From Prevotella sp. UBA2456 (GTDB lineage Bacteria > Bacteroidota > Bacteroidia > Bacteroidales > Bacteroidaceae): a DNA stretch of 64,000 bases. The notes under the pieces are model-generated. The model was not told the origin of the DNA. It did no database searches and saw nothing but the letters and a program-made list of their open reading frames with translations. This document shows positions 8,577 through 15,966 of this stretch, piece by piece (the first letter of the stretch is position 1; every line of letters begins with the position of its first letter). Location of the stretch: assembly GCA_002342415.1 (NCBI GenBank), contig DDPY01000015.1, positions 153,197 to 217,196 of the forward strand, written 5' to 3'. The translations under genes were made by a program, and so were the position numbers.

Positions 8577-9227
8577 TCAGAGCGAGCGCAGTTCGTGGAT
8601 GGTCTGCTCGGGGGTGGCACTCTTGAATACGTAGCTGCCACTGACCAGCACATCGACACCAGCCTTCACCAGTCGGGGAGCTGTCTCTCCCTGCACACCG
8701 CCGTCGACCTCTATCAGCACCTGGGCATGGCGCTCGTCAATCATCCTGCGCAGACGCTTCACCTTCTCTATCGTGTTCTCGATGAAGCGCTGTCCGCCAA
8801 ACCCAGGATTCACACTCATCAGCAGCACCATGTCCACGTCACCGATGATATCCTCCAACAGGCTGACAGGCGACGAAGGATTGAGTGTCACTCCGGCCTT
8901 CATGCCGGCATCGTGAATCTCCTGCACCGTACGATGCAGATGCGTGCAGGCCTCTACATGCACATTCATCATCATCGCACCTAATTGGGCCGTCTGACGG
9001 ATGTACTGCTCGGGATGCACTATCATGAAGTGTACATCCAAGGGCTTTTGGCACTTCTGGGCAACGGCCTCCAATACGGGGAAACCGAAAGAGATATTGG
9101 GAACGAAGACACCGTCCATCACATCGAGATGGAGCCAGTCGGCTTCGCTGCGGTTGATCATTTCGAGCTCGCTGTCCAGATGCAGGAAGTCAGCAGCAAG
9201 CAACGACGGGGAAACTTTTGTAGCCAT
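8577..9227 (-). CDS. rpe: Ribulose-phosphate 3-epimerase
   Basis: Interconverts ribulose-5-phosphate and xylulose-5-phosphate in the pentose phosphate pathway. The TIM-barrel enzyme is 216 residues from the ATG at 9227, with 'SPSLLAADF', the metal-binding 'HLDVMDG', 'DVHFMI', 'MSVNPGFGGQ' and 'EVDGGV', all family signatures. A longer in-frame start at 9263 adds 12 residues outside the family's conserved start, so 9227 is preferred. Convergent with the sigma-factor gene. Confidence 0.96.
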   Translation of the reverse strand: MATKVSPSLLAADFLHLDSELEMINRSEADWLHLDVMDGVFVPNISFGFPVLEAVAQKCQKPLDVHFMIVHPEQYIRQTAQLGAMMMNVHVEACTHLHRTVQEIHDAGMKAGVTLNPSSPVSLLEDIIGDVDMVLLMSVNPGFGGQRFIENTIEKVKRLRRMIDERHAQVLIEVDGGVQGETAPRLVKAGVDVLVSGSYVFKSATPEQTIHELRSL

Positions 9228-9430
9228 TATTCGTTTTCTTGTTTGAGTTACACATACGCGCAAACTGTTTCAGAAACAGAATGGTGGATGGATTTGGCTG
9301 GAATTCGTCTTGAGTAAAATGTTGCATAGGCAAATCATGTTTTATTTGGTGAGTCATTTTACTTATATAACGAACCTCGCAGCCGATTATTATATCATAT
9401 ACTTTTTTTTATTCAACTTTCGCTCTCTCT

Positions 9431-9479
9431 CCTCTAACTTCTCACCTCTTACCTCTTACTTCTTACCTCTCACCTCTAA
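9431..9479. repeat. Heptamer array, CCTCTTA family, seven units
   Basis: Seven exact-length 7-mers in register: cctctaa, cttctca, cctctta, cctctta, cttctta, cctctca, cctctaa. The fmt stop codon (9456-9458) lies inside the fourth unit, so the last residues of Fmt are encoded by the array. The reverse-complement family recurs at 10845-10907. Confidence 0.9.
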
Positions 9480-10475
9480 CCCCACAGCATTCTTCATGCC
9501 GTTCAGGAAGTCGCGGGCCAGCATGCGCTTCTTGCCTGCCAACTGCAGCTCGACAATTTCCAGCTGCACATCCTGAGCAGAGACATAGAGACTCTTGCCC
9601 TCCACACCGACACGGCCACAACCCGTGCTCTTACGGTCAGTCTTGCGCGTCTTGTAAATCTTCAGCACCGTCTCCTTGCCATCAGGGTTCACCAGCGTAG
9701 TCCAGGCACCAGGAACGGGCGACAGTCCGCGCACAAAGTCATACACCTGCTTGCCCGTCATCGTCCAGTCTATCTCGCATGTCTCCTTGAATATCTTGGG
9801 GGCAGGCTTTAAGGAGTTGACAGTTGACAGTTGACAGTTGACAGTTGACAGTTGAGAGTTGACAGTTTCCTCCTGGGCTATCGTGTCAGGATGACCGTCG
9901 GCAGCCACGATGGCCTCCAGCGTCTCCAAGCATACCTGTGCTCCCAGATGCATCAGTCCGTCATAGACATACTCCACATCGGCATCATCGGGAATGGGGA
10001 AAGGACGCTTCAGGATAATACGTCCCGTGTCAATGTCATGGTCGAGGAAGAAGGTCGTCACCCCCGTCTCCGTTTCTCCGTTGATGATGGCCCAGTTGAT
10101 AGGTGCCGCCCCACGATACTGAGGCAACAGCGCAGCATGCACATTAAACGTACCATACTCCGGCATCGCCCACACCACCTCGGGCAGCATACGGAAAGCC
10201 ACCACCACCTGCAGGTTGGCACGGTAGGCGCGCAGCTGCTCCACAAACTCCGGGTCCTTCATCTTCACCGGTTGCAGCACGGGCAGTCCGTGCTCCAGTG
10301 CATACTGCTTCACCTGCGAGGGCTGCAGCACACTGCCGTGCCTGCCCACAGGCTTATCCGGCTGCGTCACCACCGCCACCACGTTATACCCGTTCTCCAC
10401 CAGTGCCCGCAATGTCTCCACCGCAAACTCGGGTGTACCCATAAACACGATTCTTAAGTCATCTTTCGTCATCAT
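9456..10475 (-). CDS. fmt: Methionyl-tRNA formyltransferase, with repeat-encoded insert
   Basis: Formylates Met-tRNAfMet for translation initiation. The 339-residue protein has the formyl-transferase core ('RIVFMGTPEFA' start, 'NVHAALLPQYRGAAPINWA' with the catalytic Asn and His, 'DHDIDTG' with the catalytic Asp) and the C-terminal tRNA-binding domain. It is about 25 residues longer than typical Fmt. The excess is explained by residues 205-221 (a TVNSQLS-type repeat), encoded by seven tandem heptamers between the two domains, and by a C-terminal tail read from a second heptamer array. The reading frame is intact, so the enzyme is probably functional. Its promoter is at 10568-10597. Confidence 0.94.
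   Translation of the reverse strand: MMTKDDLRIVFMGTPEFAVETLRALVENGYNVVAVVTQPDKPVGRHGSVLQPSQVKQYALEHGLPVLQPVKMKDPEFVEQLRAYRANLQVVVAFRMLPEVVWAMPEYGTFNVHAALLPQYRGAAPINWAIINGETETGVTTFFLDHDIDTGRIILKRPFPIPDDADVEYVYDGLMHLGAQVCLETLEAIVAADGHPDTIAQEETVNSQLSTVNCQLSTVNSLKPAPKIFKETCEIDWTMTGKQVYDFVRGLSPVPGAWTTLVNPDGKETVLKIYKTRKTDRKSTGCGRVGVEGKSLYVSAQDVQLEIVELQLAGKKRMLARDFLNGMKNAVGLEVRGKK
9815..9863. repeat. Heptamer array AGTTGAC inside fmt, seven units
   Basis: Seven 7-mers (six agttgac and one agttgag) lie in the interdomain linker of fmt, adding residues 205-221. The same AACTGTC/GTTGACA family is intergenic at 10954-11062, so this is a normally non-coding repeat that has entered or expanded within an essential gene. 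Confidence 0.9.
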
Positions 10476-10567
10476 ATTCCGTCATTCTGAAGCATCATGG
10501 CCTGTCGTTTGTAGCAGACCATATGTTTGTTTAACTTACACATCTGGAAAACCAGCAAATGCGCCTG

Positions 10568-10597
10568 CAAAAGTACAAATAAAAAAGGAAACGACAA
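10568..10597 (-). promoter_or_regulatory. Promoter for fmt
   Basis: Minus strand TTG at 10597-10595, 19 bp spacer, TACTTTTG at 10575-10568, about 93 bp before the fmt start. Confidence 0.7.
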
Positions 10598-10650
10598 AAT
10601 TATTCACCCCCCGTATAGTCTCGAACAGCAAAATTATATCACTGAAGTAA

Positions 10651-10691
10651 CAAAACAAATCCGCAGATTCTTCGATATGAGAAATCTGCGG
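10651..10691 (-). terminator. Terminator after the smalltalk gene
   Basis: A 9 bp perfect stem, ccgcagatt (10661-10669) with aatctgcgg (10683-10691), lies 24 bp after the stop of the small gene. On the minus strand it is followed by a T-rich ATTTGTTTTG run. Confidence 0.65.
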
Positions 10692-10714
10692 ATGCTGTTT
10701 CAGGTGTCAGAGGT

Positions 10715-10828
10715 TCAGAGCGCCATCGGGCCGTAGCCCATGCAGCTTGTAGTGCCGAGGGCGGTCAGTGCCGCCGAGATGATGCTCGCAATAATCTGCA
10801 AAATCGTTTTCCAAGTTTCCTTTTTCAT
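10715..10828 (-). CDS. Smalltalk-type small protein, 37 residues
   Basis: A 37-residue ORF reading MKKETWKTILQIIASI, then ISAALTALGTTSCMG to the end. It has a Lys-rich start, a single hydrophobic helix of about 20 residues and a Thr-Thr-Ser-Cys tail. This is the Bacteroidetes 'smalltalk' family, found as a tiny gene next to HU-family DNA-binding proteins. The function is unknown; the helix suggests membrane association. It lies 237 bp downstream of the HU gene on the same strand and has its own terminator. Confidence 0.8.
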   Translation of the reverse strand: MKKETWKTILQIIASIISAALTALGTTSCMGYGPMAL

Positions 10829-10844
10829 TGTCTTCGTTTTTTTT

Positions 10845-10907
10845 AGTGGTGAGTGGTAAGAGGTTAGAGGTAAGAGGTAAGAGGTAAGAGGTGAGAGGTG
10901 AGAGATT
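10845..10907. repeat. Heptamer array, AGAGGTA family, nine units
   Basis: Nine 7-mers in register (agtggtg, agtggta, agaggtt, agaggta three times, agaggtg twice, agagatt). This is the reverse-complement family of the array at the fmt 3' end. It lies between the smalltalk start and the HU gene. Confidence 0.88.
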
Positions 10908-10953
10908 ACTACCTCCGCTTCCTCTTTCCTCTCTCCTCCCTCCTCTTTTTTTT

Positions 10954-11062
10954 AACAGTCAACTGTCCCACGAGCTCCGCTCGCTTTGACCTTCAGGTCA
11001 AAGAACTGTCAACTGTCAACTGTCATTGCAACGCCACACTCGCAAAGCGAGAACTGTCAACT
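10954..11062. repeat. Composite AACTGTC heptamer and palindrome element
   Basis: Copies of aactgtc (three in tandem at 11004-11024, another at 11052-11058) are mixed with two short palindromes, CTTTGACCT/AGGTCAAAG (10984-11003) and CTCGC/GCGAG (11039-11051). The 17-mer attgcaacgccacactc (11025-11041) also recurs at 62531 and 62566. The element abuts the HU stop codon. Confidence 0.8.
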
Positions 11063-11065
11063 CGA

Positions 11066-11608
11066 CTACAGTCCTTCGTCGCTCGGTCCGCCGTTGTCGT
11101 CGCCGCCCTCGGTGGTCGTGCCGCCCTGTGAGCTCTCGGTGGAGGTTCCGGTTTCGTTGTCCTCTACCGTCCCGTCGTCGCCCGACGTCACACGCTTCAC
11201 CTCCTCGCCGTTGCGGTCGTAGCAGGTAATCTGGATGGCAGTGCCGGCCAGTTCGTCCTTCAGGTCCACCGAGGGAGTGAAGATGATGCGTCGGCTGGTA
11301 ATCAGTCCTGCCTTCACGTCGTTCACGCTCTCCACAGCCTTCGAGCGCAGTCCGAAGCGCATCGTGCCCAGTCCGGGCAGTGCCACCGAGTGACCCTCCG
11401 TTGCCCACGCCTTGATCACCTCGCCTGCGGCATCCCAACAGGCCTTCATCACGCCCTGACTCACACCGCTGCGCAGGGCAGCCTCCTTGATCACCTTTGT
11501 CTGCGTCAGGGTGGAGTACATCTCCGGCTTCATCACATAGCGGTACTTGCCCGCCGATTCCTTGTCAAACTTCAGCAGTCTCTCCACTGCCTTTACCTTA
11601 AGTGCCAT
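11066..11608 (-). CDS. HU-family DNA-binding protein with acidic tail
   Basis: A 180-residue protein of the Bacteroidetes HU-HIG type. Residues about 1-130 form the extended HU-like fold ('KPEMYSTLTQTKVIKEAALRSG', 'GHSVALPGLGTMRFG' with the beta-arm, 'RRIIFTPS'). The last 45 residues are a low-complexity Ser/Thr/Glu/Gly/Asp tail. HU proteins bend and compact DNA; the extended group is common in mobile or phage-like loci of Bacteroidales. The gene diverges from island 1 and precedes the smalltalk gene. Its promoter at 11781-11811 leaves a leader of roughly 165 nt. Confidence 0.88.
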   Translation of the reverse strand: MALKVKAVERLLKFDKESAGKYRYVMKPEMYSTLTQTKVIKEAALRSGVSQGVMKACWDAAGEVIKAWATEGHSVALPGLGTMRFGLRSKAVESVNDVKAGLITSRRIIFTPSVDLKDELAGTAIQITCYDRNGEEVKRVTSGDDGTVEDNETGTSTESSQGGTTTEGGDDNGGPSDEGL

Positions 11609-11780
11609 AATTGCTGTAAATTTTAAGGGTGTAAAATGTTTTCCTCATCCTTAAAACCTATTCCTTCGTATCTTGTTTTAGCGGTGTGCCTATGAAAATA
11701 TTGTTCCTAGGTTAACAAAAATTTCCCCGTTGGCTATGCCGCAATTTCCGTTGCCAGATGTCGGTCTTGCAACTATGTTG

Positions 11781-11811
11781 CAAAGGTACGAATTTTTCCT
11801 GAAACCACCAA
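11781..11811 (-). promoter_or_regulatory. Promoter for the HU gene
   Basis: Minus strand TTG at 11811-11809, 20 bp spacer, TACCTTTG at 11788-11781. The long leader to the ATG at 11608 has no obvious ORF. Confidence 0.72.
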
Positions 11812-11870
11812 ATATTTATGCGATTATTTTTCTATTTTTTTTCGATGGCTGGCCGGGCAGGCGGGGCAAG

Positions 11871-11911
11871 TTACCCACTTACCCACTTACCCACCTATGA
11901 CAGGAAGGTTT
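11871..11911. repeat. 41 bp repeat copy 1, with 8 bp TTACCCAC units
   Basis: Three tandem 8-mers (ttacccac) are followed by ctatgacaggaaggttt. It matches the copy at 23405-23445 in 39 of 41 positions by eye and has an inverted copy at 12076-12116. It is at the left edge of island 1. Confidence 0.85.
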
Positions 11912-11957
11912 AGCTCGACGAAAGTCAACATTTTCTAAAAATGTTGACTATAAAGGC

Positions 11958-11993
11958 TTATTATTATATATATTATAATATATATAATAATAA
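11958..11993. repeat. Perfect 36 bp AT palindrome
   Basis: The stretch is exactly its own reverse complement over 36 bp and contains only A and T. It sits between the two inverted copies of the 41 bp repeat, so the area could extrude as a cruciform or act as an unwinding or binding site. Confidence 0.9.
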
Positions 11994-12075
11994 AACTACA
12001 ATCTCTTTAAATTGTACCCATAATCACTCTCTCTCATCATTGGAAGCGACTTTCCTCTTCACTTACCCACTTTAA

Positions 12076-12116
12076 AAACCTTCTTGTCATAACTGGGTAA
12101 CTGGGTAAGTGGGTAA
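12076..12116. repeat. 41 bp repeat copy 2, inverted
   Basis: The reverse complement of this stretch matches 23405-23445 in 39 of 41 positions. With copy 1 it forms an inverted pair spanning 11871-12116. The rest of the 11609-12255 gap contains the HU promoter and leader, the palindrome and the R-M promoter, and no gene that I can see. Confidence 0.82.
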
Positions 12117-12201
12117 GTTATGGGAAGTACCAGAACGGGGTACAGAGCACACCTTCTGACCTAATTTCTATTAAATATTGTGTAAAAATTGACCAATTAG
12201 T

Positions 12202-12231
12202 GAATAATCTTAGAGATTATTCGTAACTTTG
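12202..12231 (+). promoter_or_regulatory. R-M promoter with overlapping inverted repeat
   Basis: TAACTTTG (12224-12231) is a good -7 element 24 bp before the methyltransferase start. Directly upstream is a perfect 9 bp inverted repeat, gaataatct (12202-12210) and agattattc (12214-12222), where a repressor or the methyltransferase itself could bind. Confidence 0.5.
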
Positions 12232-12255
12232 CAAGCTAAAGTGTAAATACGAACA

Positions 12256-13590
12256 ATGACAACAGCAGAAGTTATAATATCAGAGCTACCTGAAGAGGTG
12301 ACAGCAGACGGACTGAAGATATATGGCCCTGCATCTTACGAGACGCAGGTAGCCATATTGAGTCAGTACCTTCATACCCTTAAAGGCAAGCACGACATAG
12401 CATCAGGCGAGAAGCGAGACGAGATACTTGAGGCGATACGAGATTTCATCGAGTACAAGCGCCAGCAGGACAAGAAGAATCCAATGTGGAAAGATGTTAG
12501 TGATGAGGACGTATGGATGGCGGCAGAAAGTCCGTTGGAGAACGATCTATTTGCTGACTTCTTCAAGGTTCCGTTCCCTGCTCCTGAGAATCCAAAGTTT
12601 ACCTTCATTGATTTATTTGCAGGCATTGGTGGCTTCCGCATTGCCATGCAGGAACTTGGGGGCAAATGTGTTTATTCGTCAGAATTTGATGCACAGGCGC
12701 AGCGAACCTATTTTGCAAACTACGGAGAAATGCCCTTTGGTGACATTACCAAAGAAGTAACCAAAAGTTACATTCCAGATGGATTTGATGTACTTTGCGG
12801 TGGTTTCCCTTGCCAGGCATTCTCTTTGGCAGGTAGGCGGCTGGGATTTGAGGATGAAACGAGAGGTACGCTTTTCTTTGAGATTGAAGAAATTCTGCGT
12901 CGCAAGCAGCCCAAGGCATTCTTCTTAGAGAATGTAAAGGGTTTGATGATTCATAAAGGCGGTAAGACTCTTGGAACAATTCTTGAGCACCTTGATAAAG
13001 TTGGCTATGACGTGGTTCCACCTCAAACTGTAAACGCAATGGACTTTGGTGTGCCGCAGCATCGTGAACGTGTTTACATTATCGGCTTCCGCAAGGACTT
13101 GCATATTGATGTCAACAACTTCCACTATCCAGAACCTCAAACTGTTGGCGATAAACGTCCACGTTTCCGTGATGTGATGGAAGAAAAAGAGGTGTCTGTG
13201 AAATACTACCTCTCTACAGTCTATGTGGAAACTTTGATTCGCCACAAGGCTCGCCACGAAGCAGCAGGTCATGGATTTGGCTACAAGATTATCGACCTCG
13301 ACGGAGTAGCAAATGCCATTGTTGTTGGTGGTATGGGTAGGGAGTGCAACCTTATCATTGACAAACGTCTCACAGACTTTACACCTATTACAAACATCAA
13401 GGGTGAAGTGAATCGTGACGGTATCCGCAAGATGACACCTCGCGAGTGGGCCCGTTTGCAAGGCTTCCCTGAGAAATTCAAAATAGTTGTTGCAGATGCC
13501 TCTGCTTACAAGCAGTTTGGCAACTCTGTGGCAATACCTGCTATTAAAGCAACGGCAGAAAATGAACTTAAATTGTTAGGAGTGATTTGA
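12256..13590 (+). CDS. DNA cytosine-5 methyltransferase of the HpaII-type system
   Basis: A 444-residue m5C methyltransferase. Residues 1 to about 112 are an extension of unknown role. After it come motif I 'FIDLFAGIGGFR' (about 117-128), the catalytic 'GGFPCQAFS' (Cys about 186), 'FLENVKGL' (motif VI), 'QHRERVYIIGF' (motif VIII) and the C-terminal 'ARLQGFPE' and 'QFGNSVAIP'. It protects host DNA from the endonuclease whose gene starts 1 bp after its stop. By partnership with the HpaII-like enzyme the target may be CCGG; this is inferred. Confidence 0.93.
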   Translation: MTTAEVIISELPEEVTADGLKIYGPASYETQVAILSQYLHTLKGKHDIASGEKRDEILEAIRDFIEYKRQQDKKNPMWKDVSDEDVWMAAESPLENDLFADFFKVPFPAPENPKFTFIDLFAGIGGFRIAMQELGGKCVYSSEFDAQAQRTYFANYGEMPFGDITKEVTKSYIPDGFDVLCGGFPCQAFSLAGRRLGFEDETRGTLFFEIEEILRRKQPKAFFLENVKGLMIHKGGKTLGTILEHLDKVGYDVVPPQTVNAMDFGVPQHRERVYIIGFRKDLHIDVNNFHYPEPQTVGDKRPRFRDVMEEKEVSVKYYLSTVYVETLIRHKARHEAAGHGFGYKIIDLDGVANAIVVGGMGRECNLIIDKRLTDFTPITNIKGEVNRDGIRKMTPREWARLQGFPEKFKIVVADASAYKQFGNSVAIPAIKATAENELKLLGVI

Positions 13591-13591
13591 T

Positions 13592-14851
13592 ATGGCAGTA
13601 TGGGAGTTTAATAGAGGCGAGTGGACTGAGGCTTATGTTTTCCTCCGCTTACTTGGTGACGGCAGAATATATGGTGCATCTGCCGATTTGGTAAAAGATG
13701 AACTGACGTACATAGACATTATAAACATTATACGTGATGAACCTGACAAGTGCCTTATCTTCGAGAGGTTTATCAAAGATGAAGTTGCTTACGTCCAGTC
13801 TTTCAAGGGTGATGAGAAACTGAAAATTATTACAGCACCAGAGTTGACAGAGAAAGCAACCTTCTTATATGAACAGATCAGGAAGGTGACTGCTGGCGAT
13901 AGAAAGATAGAAGTGCCTGTGATACAAGAATACTTGGAAGGTCTTAGTATTAACTCTCCCAAAGCCAACTTGTCAAAAAGTGCCAAAGAGAAATACGGTG
14001 CAAAGACTGACATTATAGTAACAACCGAGGACTCGTTTGACCACGTAAGGACAATAGGTGGATTCTCTATCAAGTCACACCTTGGCAGTTCACCTACGCT
14101 TTTCAATTGTTCAGAATCCTCAGGTTTTGTGTATAAGATTGTCGGTTGCGATGTTGAAGGAATGCACCGTTTGAACTACAAGGAAGGCTTCCTAGACATT
14201 ATCTCTGCCATCAAGGAAGATTACTCACTCGAGTATATTGGATGCAGAAATGAGATATTTGAACAGAACATCCGCATAGTAGATTCTCGCATGGATGAGA
14301 TTCTGCATCAAGCCATGCTGATGCAGGTTCGCTATGTTGACGGATTGAATTCCTCCAAAGTTCCAGAAGTATGTAAGGCCCTAGCTGATTTAAATCCTAT
14401 TGGTGTCAGGAATCCAGAAGTATTTTATGAAGCAAAGCTGAAAGCATTCCTCTTTGCGTCCTTTGCAGGTATGACAGCATCAGAAGAATGGAGTGGCCGG
14501 AAGATGCTTACAGGTGGTTACATAGACGTAGACCGTGATGGCGAATTGCTCTATTACCGTGCAATTTCTGATGACATTTTCGAGAATTATCTTTTCAGGC
14601 ACACTTATGTTGACCGCCCAGATAGAGGATATAAGAAGGAGCTTGCTGTAGCAGGAGCCAAAGCGGCTATTGATGAAAACAGAAGTCTTACAGACGAAGA
14701 GATATTTTGGATTGAACATAGTGAGAAGATAGACAAAAAGACAAAGGAGAAGAAAATAGTAAAGAATGCCAAGAAAGGAGATTTTGGCTACGTTTATCAA
14801 GATGGTGACGATTTCTATATTGTGATTAATTTCCAAGTTAGGTTTAGATAA
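13592..14851 (+). CDS. HpaII-type restriction endonuclease
   Basis: A 419-residue protein resembling the HpaII restriction endonuclease family: an N-terminal 'NRGEWTEAYVFLRLLGDGRIYG' segment, a central 'GGFSIKSHLGSSPTLFN' block that holds the conserved core, and a C-terminal 'GDFGYVYQDGDDFYIVINFQVRF' region. HpaII cuts CCGG when the C is unmethylated. The gene follows the methyltransferase by 1 bp, the usual layout for translational coupling. It is longer than classical HpaII. The target is inferred from family only. Confidence 0.8.
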   Translation: MAVWEFNRGEWTEAYVFLRLLGDGRIYGASADLVKDELTYIDIINIIRDEPDKCLIFERFIKDEVAYVQSFKGDEKLKIITAPELTEKATFLYEQIRKVTAGDRKIEVPVIQEYLEGLSINSPKANLSKSAKEKYGAKTDIIVTTEDSFDHVRTIGGFSIKSHLGSSPTLFNCSESSGFVYKIVGCDVEGMHRLNYKEGFLDIISAIKEDYSLEYIGCRNEIFEQNIRIVDSRMDEILHQAMLMQVRYVDGLNSSKVPEVCKALADLNPIGVRNPEVFYEAKLKAFLFASFAGMTASEEWSGRKMLTGGYIDVDRDGELLYYRAISDDIFENYLFRHTYVDRPDRGYKKELAVAGAKAAIDENRSLTDEEIFWIEHSEKIDKKTKEKKIVKNAKKGDFGYVYQDGDDFYIVINFQVRFR

Positions 14852-14873
14852 TAAGATACTTATAGCGAAGTCA

Positions 14874-15395
14874 ATGGATCACCTCACTCCGCAACAGCGG
14901 CATAAGAACATGGCGGCGATTCACAATAAGAATACAAAGCCAGAGATGATTGTGCGACGTGGATTGTGGAAACGTGGTTTCAGGTATCGCTTAAATCATA
15001 AACGTCTTCCTGGACACCCAGATTTGGTGTTTCGCAAGTATCGCACTTGCATCTTTATCAATGGATGCTTCTGGCATGGTCATCTTGTGGATTCGGCCAC
15101 TATTGAGAGTTCTGCTTGCTGCAAGATACCAACAACGAATCATGATTTCTGGGTGGCGAAAATTCGCAGGAACAAGGAACGCGACAAAGAAGAACAATGC
15201 AAGTTGGCTGAAATGGGCTGGCATTGCATTACCGTTTGGGAATGTGAGTTGAAACCTAAGCAGAGAGAACAAACTTTGGATTCAATAGCTTTTACATTGA
15301 ACCATATATGGTTGCAGGATCATGGAGCTAAGAGCATACCTTATCCTCAGTTAGAGGAAGAAGAGATGCAGATGCCAATGGCGGCAGAAGAATAA
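14874..15395 (+). CDS. vsr: Very short patch repair endonuclease Vsr (copy 1)
   Basis: Nicks 5' of the T in T:G mismatches left when 5-methylcytosine deaminates, limiting the mutagenic cost of the methyltransferase. The 173-residue protein has 'KNTKPEMIVRRGLWKRGFRYRL', 'LPGHPDLVFRKYR' (catalytic Asp50), 'INGCFWHGH' (His68) and the 'KIRRNKERD' segment. It is the third gene of the R-M operon, 22 bp after the endonuclease. A close paralogue lies at 44647-45198 in the second R-M island; even the 'MPMAAE' tails match, which points to recent common origin. Confidence 0.95.
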   Translation: MDHLTPQQRHKNMAAIHNKNTKPEMIVRRGLWKRGFRYRLNHKRLPGHPDLVFRKYRTCIFINGCFWHGHLVDSATIESSACCKIPTTNHDFWVAKIRRNKERDKEEQCKLAEMGWHCITVWECELKPKQREQTLDSIAFTLNHIWLQDHGAKSIPYPQLEEEEMQMPMAAEE

Positions 15396-15652
15396 TGAGT
15401 GGAAATGTCACCACCTTAGGATGAAAATGTCCCTGATGTCACAAAGCAATTGTTAAATTCGTGTTTTACCAATGTTTCCCCACTTGTGAGAAAGATGGGT
15501 AGGGAATCCCTTGCGAAGTCCTCATTTTACAGCAGAACCCCAAAAATGAACCCATGACCCCAATGGGATCAGACCCCAAGACCCCATACCTAAAAATTCT
15601 TAATCTCTATTCATTTTCAACTATATTGTACTGAAAAATTGAGGATTTTTAC
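15396..15652. other. Gene-free stretch with ACCCCAA repeats
   Basis: No ORF that I can support. The motif accccaa occurs at 15537, 15557 and 15573, with accccat at 15581; the spacings 20, 16 and 8 are multiples of 4. The region ends at the -7 element TACCTTTG (15653-15660). Confidence 0.6.
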
Positions 15653-15660
15653 TACCTTTG
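15653..15660 (+). promoter_or_regulatory. -7 element for the three-gene operon
   Basis: A perfect TACCTTTG followed by a leader of about 300 nt. A TTG is present at 15626-15628, but its 24 bp spacing is longer than usual. Confidence 0.5.
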
Positions 15661-15764
15661 CAAACGTAATCAGAAAATTGTAATAATCAGAAAATAGGAA
15701 ATATGGACCCATAAAAGGTAAAGACATAACATAGGACATAAAGAATACAGCTTGAAGCTTCGTT

Positions 15765-15959
15765 GCGACTCACTCACTACGTTTTCAAAAAGCGAAATCG
15801 AAAGCTGCCAGCTTGCGCTATGCAGGAGCGTGAGCATTGGTGGTTTACATTCGCTAGGGAGTAGTGACCTGAGTCGCGTAATTTGTATCTGCTAGTGTAG
15901 CCACGCTTCTGTTTTTCTTCTTATTTTACGTGACATCTTTATCGATAGTAACACTAGCA
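15765..15959 (+). promoter_or_regulatory. Highly structured leader RNA, candidate riboregulator
   Basis: Three nested pairings are visible: outer GCGACTCACTCACTAC (15765-15780) with GTAGTGACCTGAGTCGC (15861-15877), imperfect at the centre; middle AGCGAA (15791-15796) with TTCGCT (15850-15855); inner GCTTGCGCT (15811-15819) with AGCGTGAGC (15827-15835), with two G-U pairs. A separate perfect 9 bp pair, TGCTAGTGT (15890-15898) and ACACTAGCA (15951-15959), ends 7 bp before the ATG and could hide the ribosome site. I recognise no known RNA family. Confidence 0.55.
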
Positions 15960-15966
15960 AAATAAC

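Noticed and set aside
15700..15966. Retron or other reverse-transcribed RNA for the structured leader
   Set aside because: No reverse transcriptase gene is near and I see no msr/msd-type ends; kept only as a structured leader.
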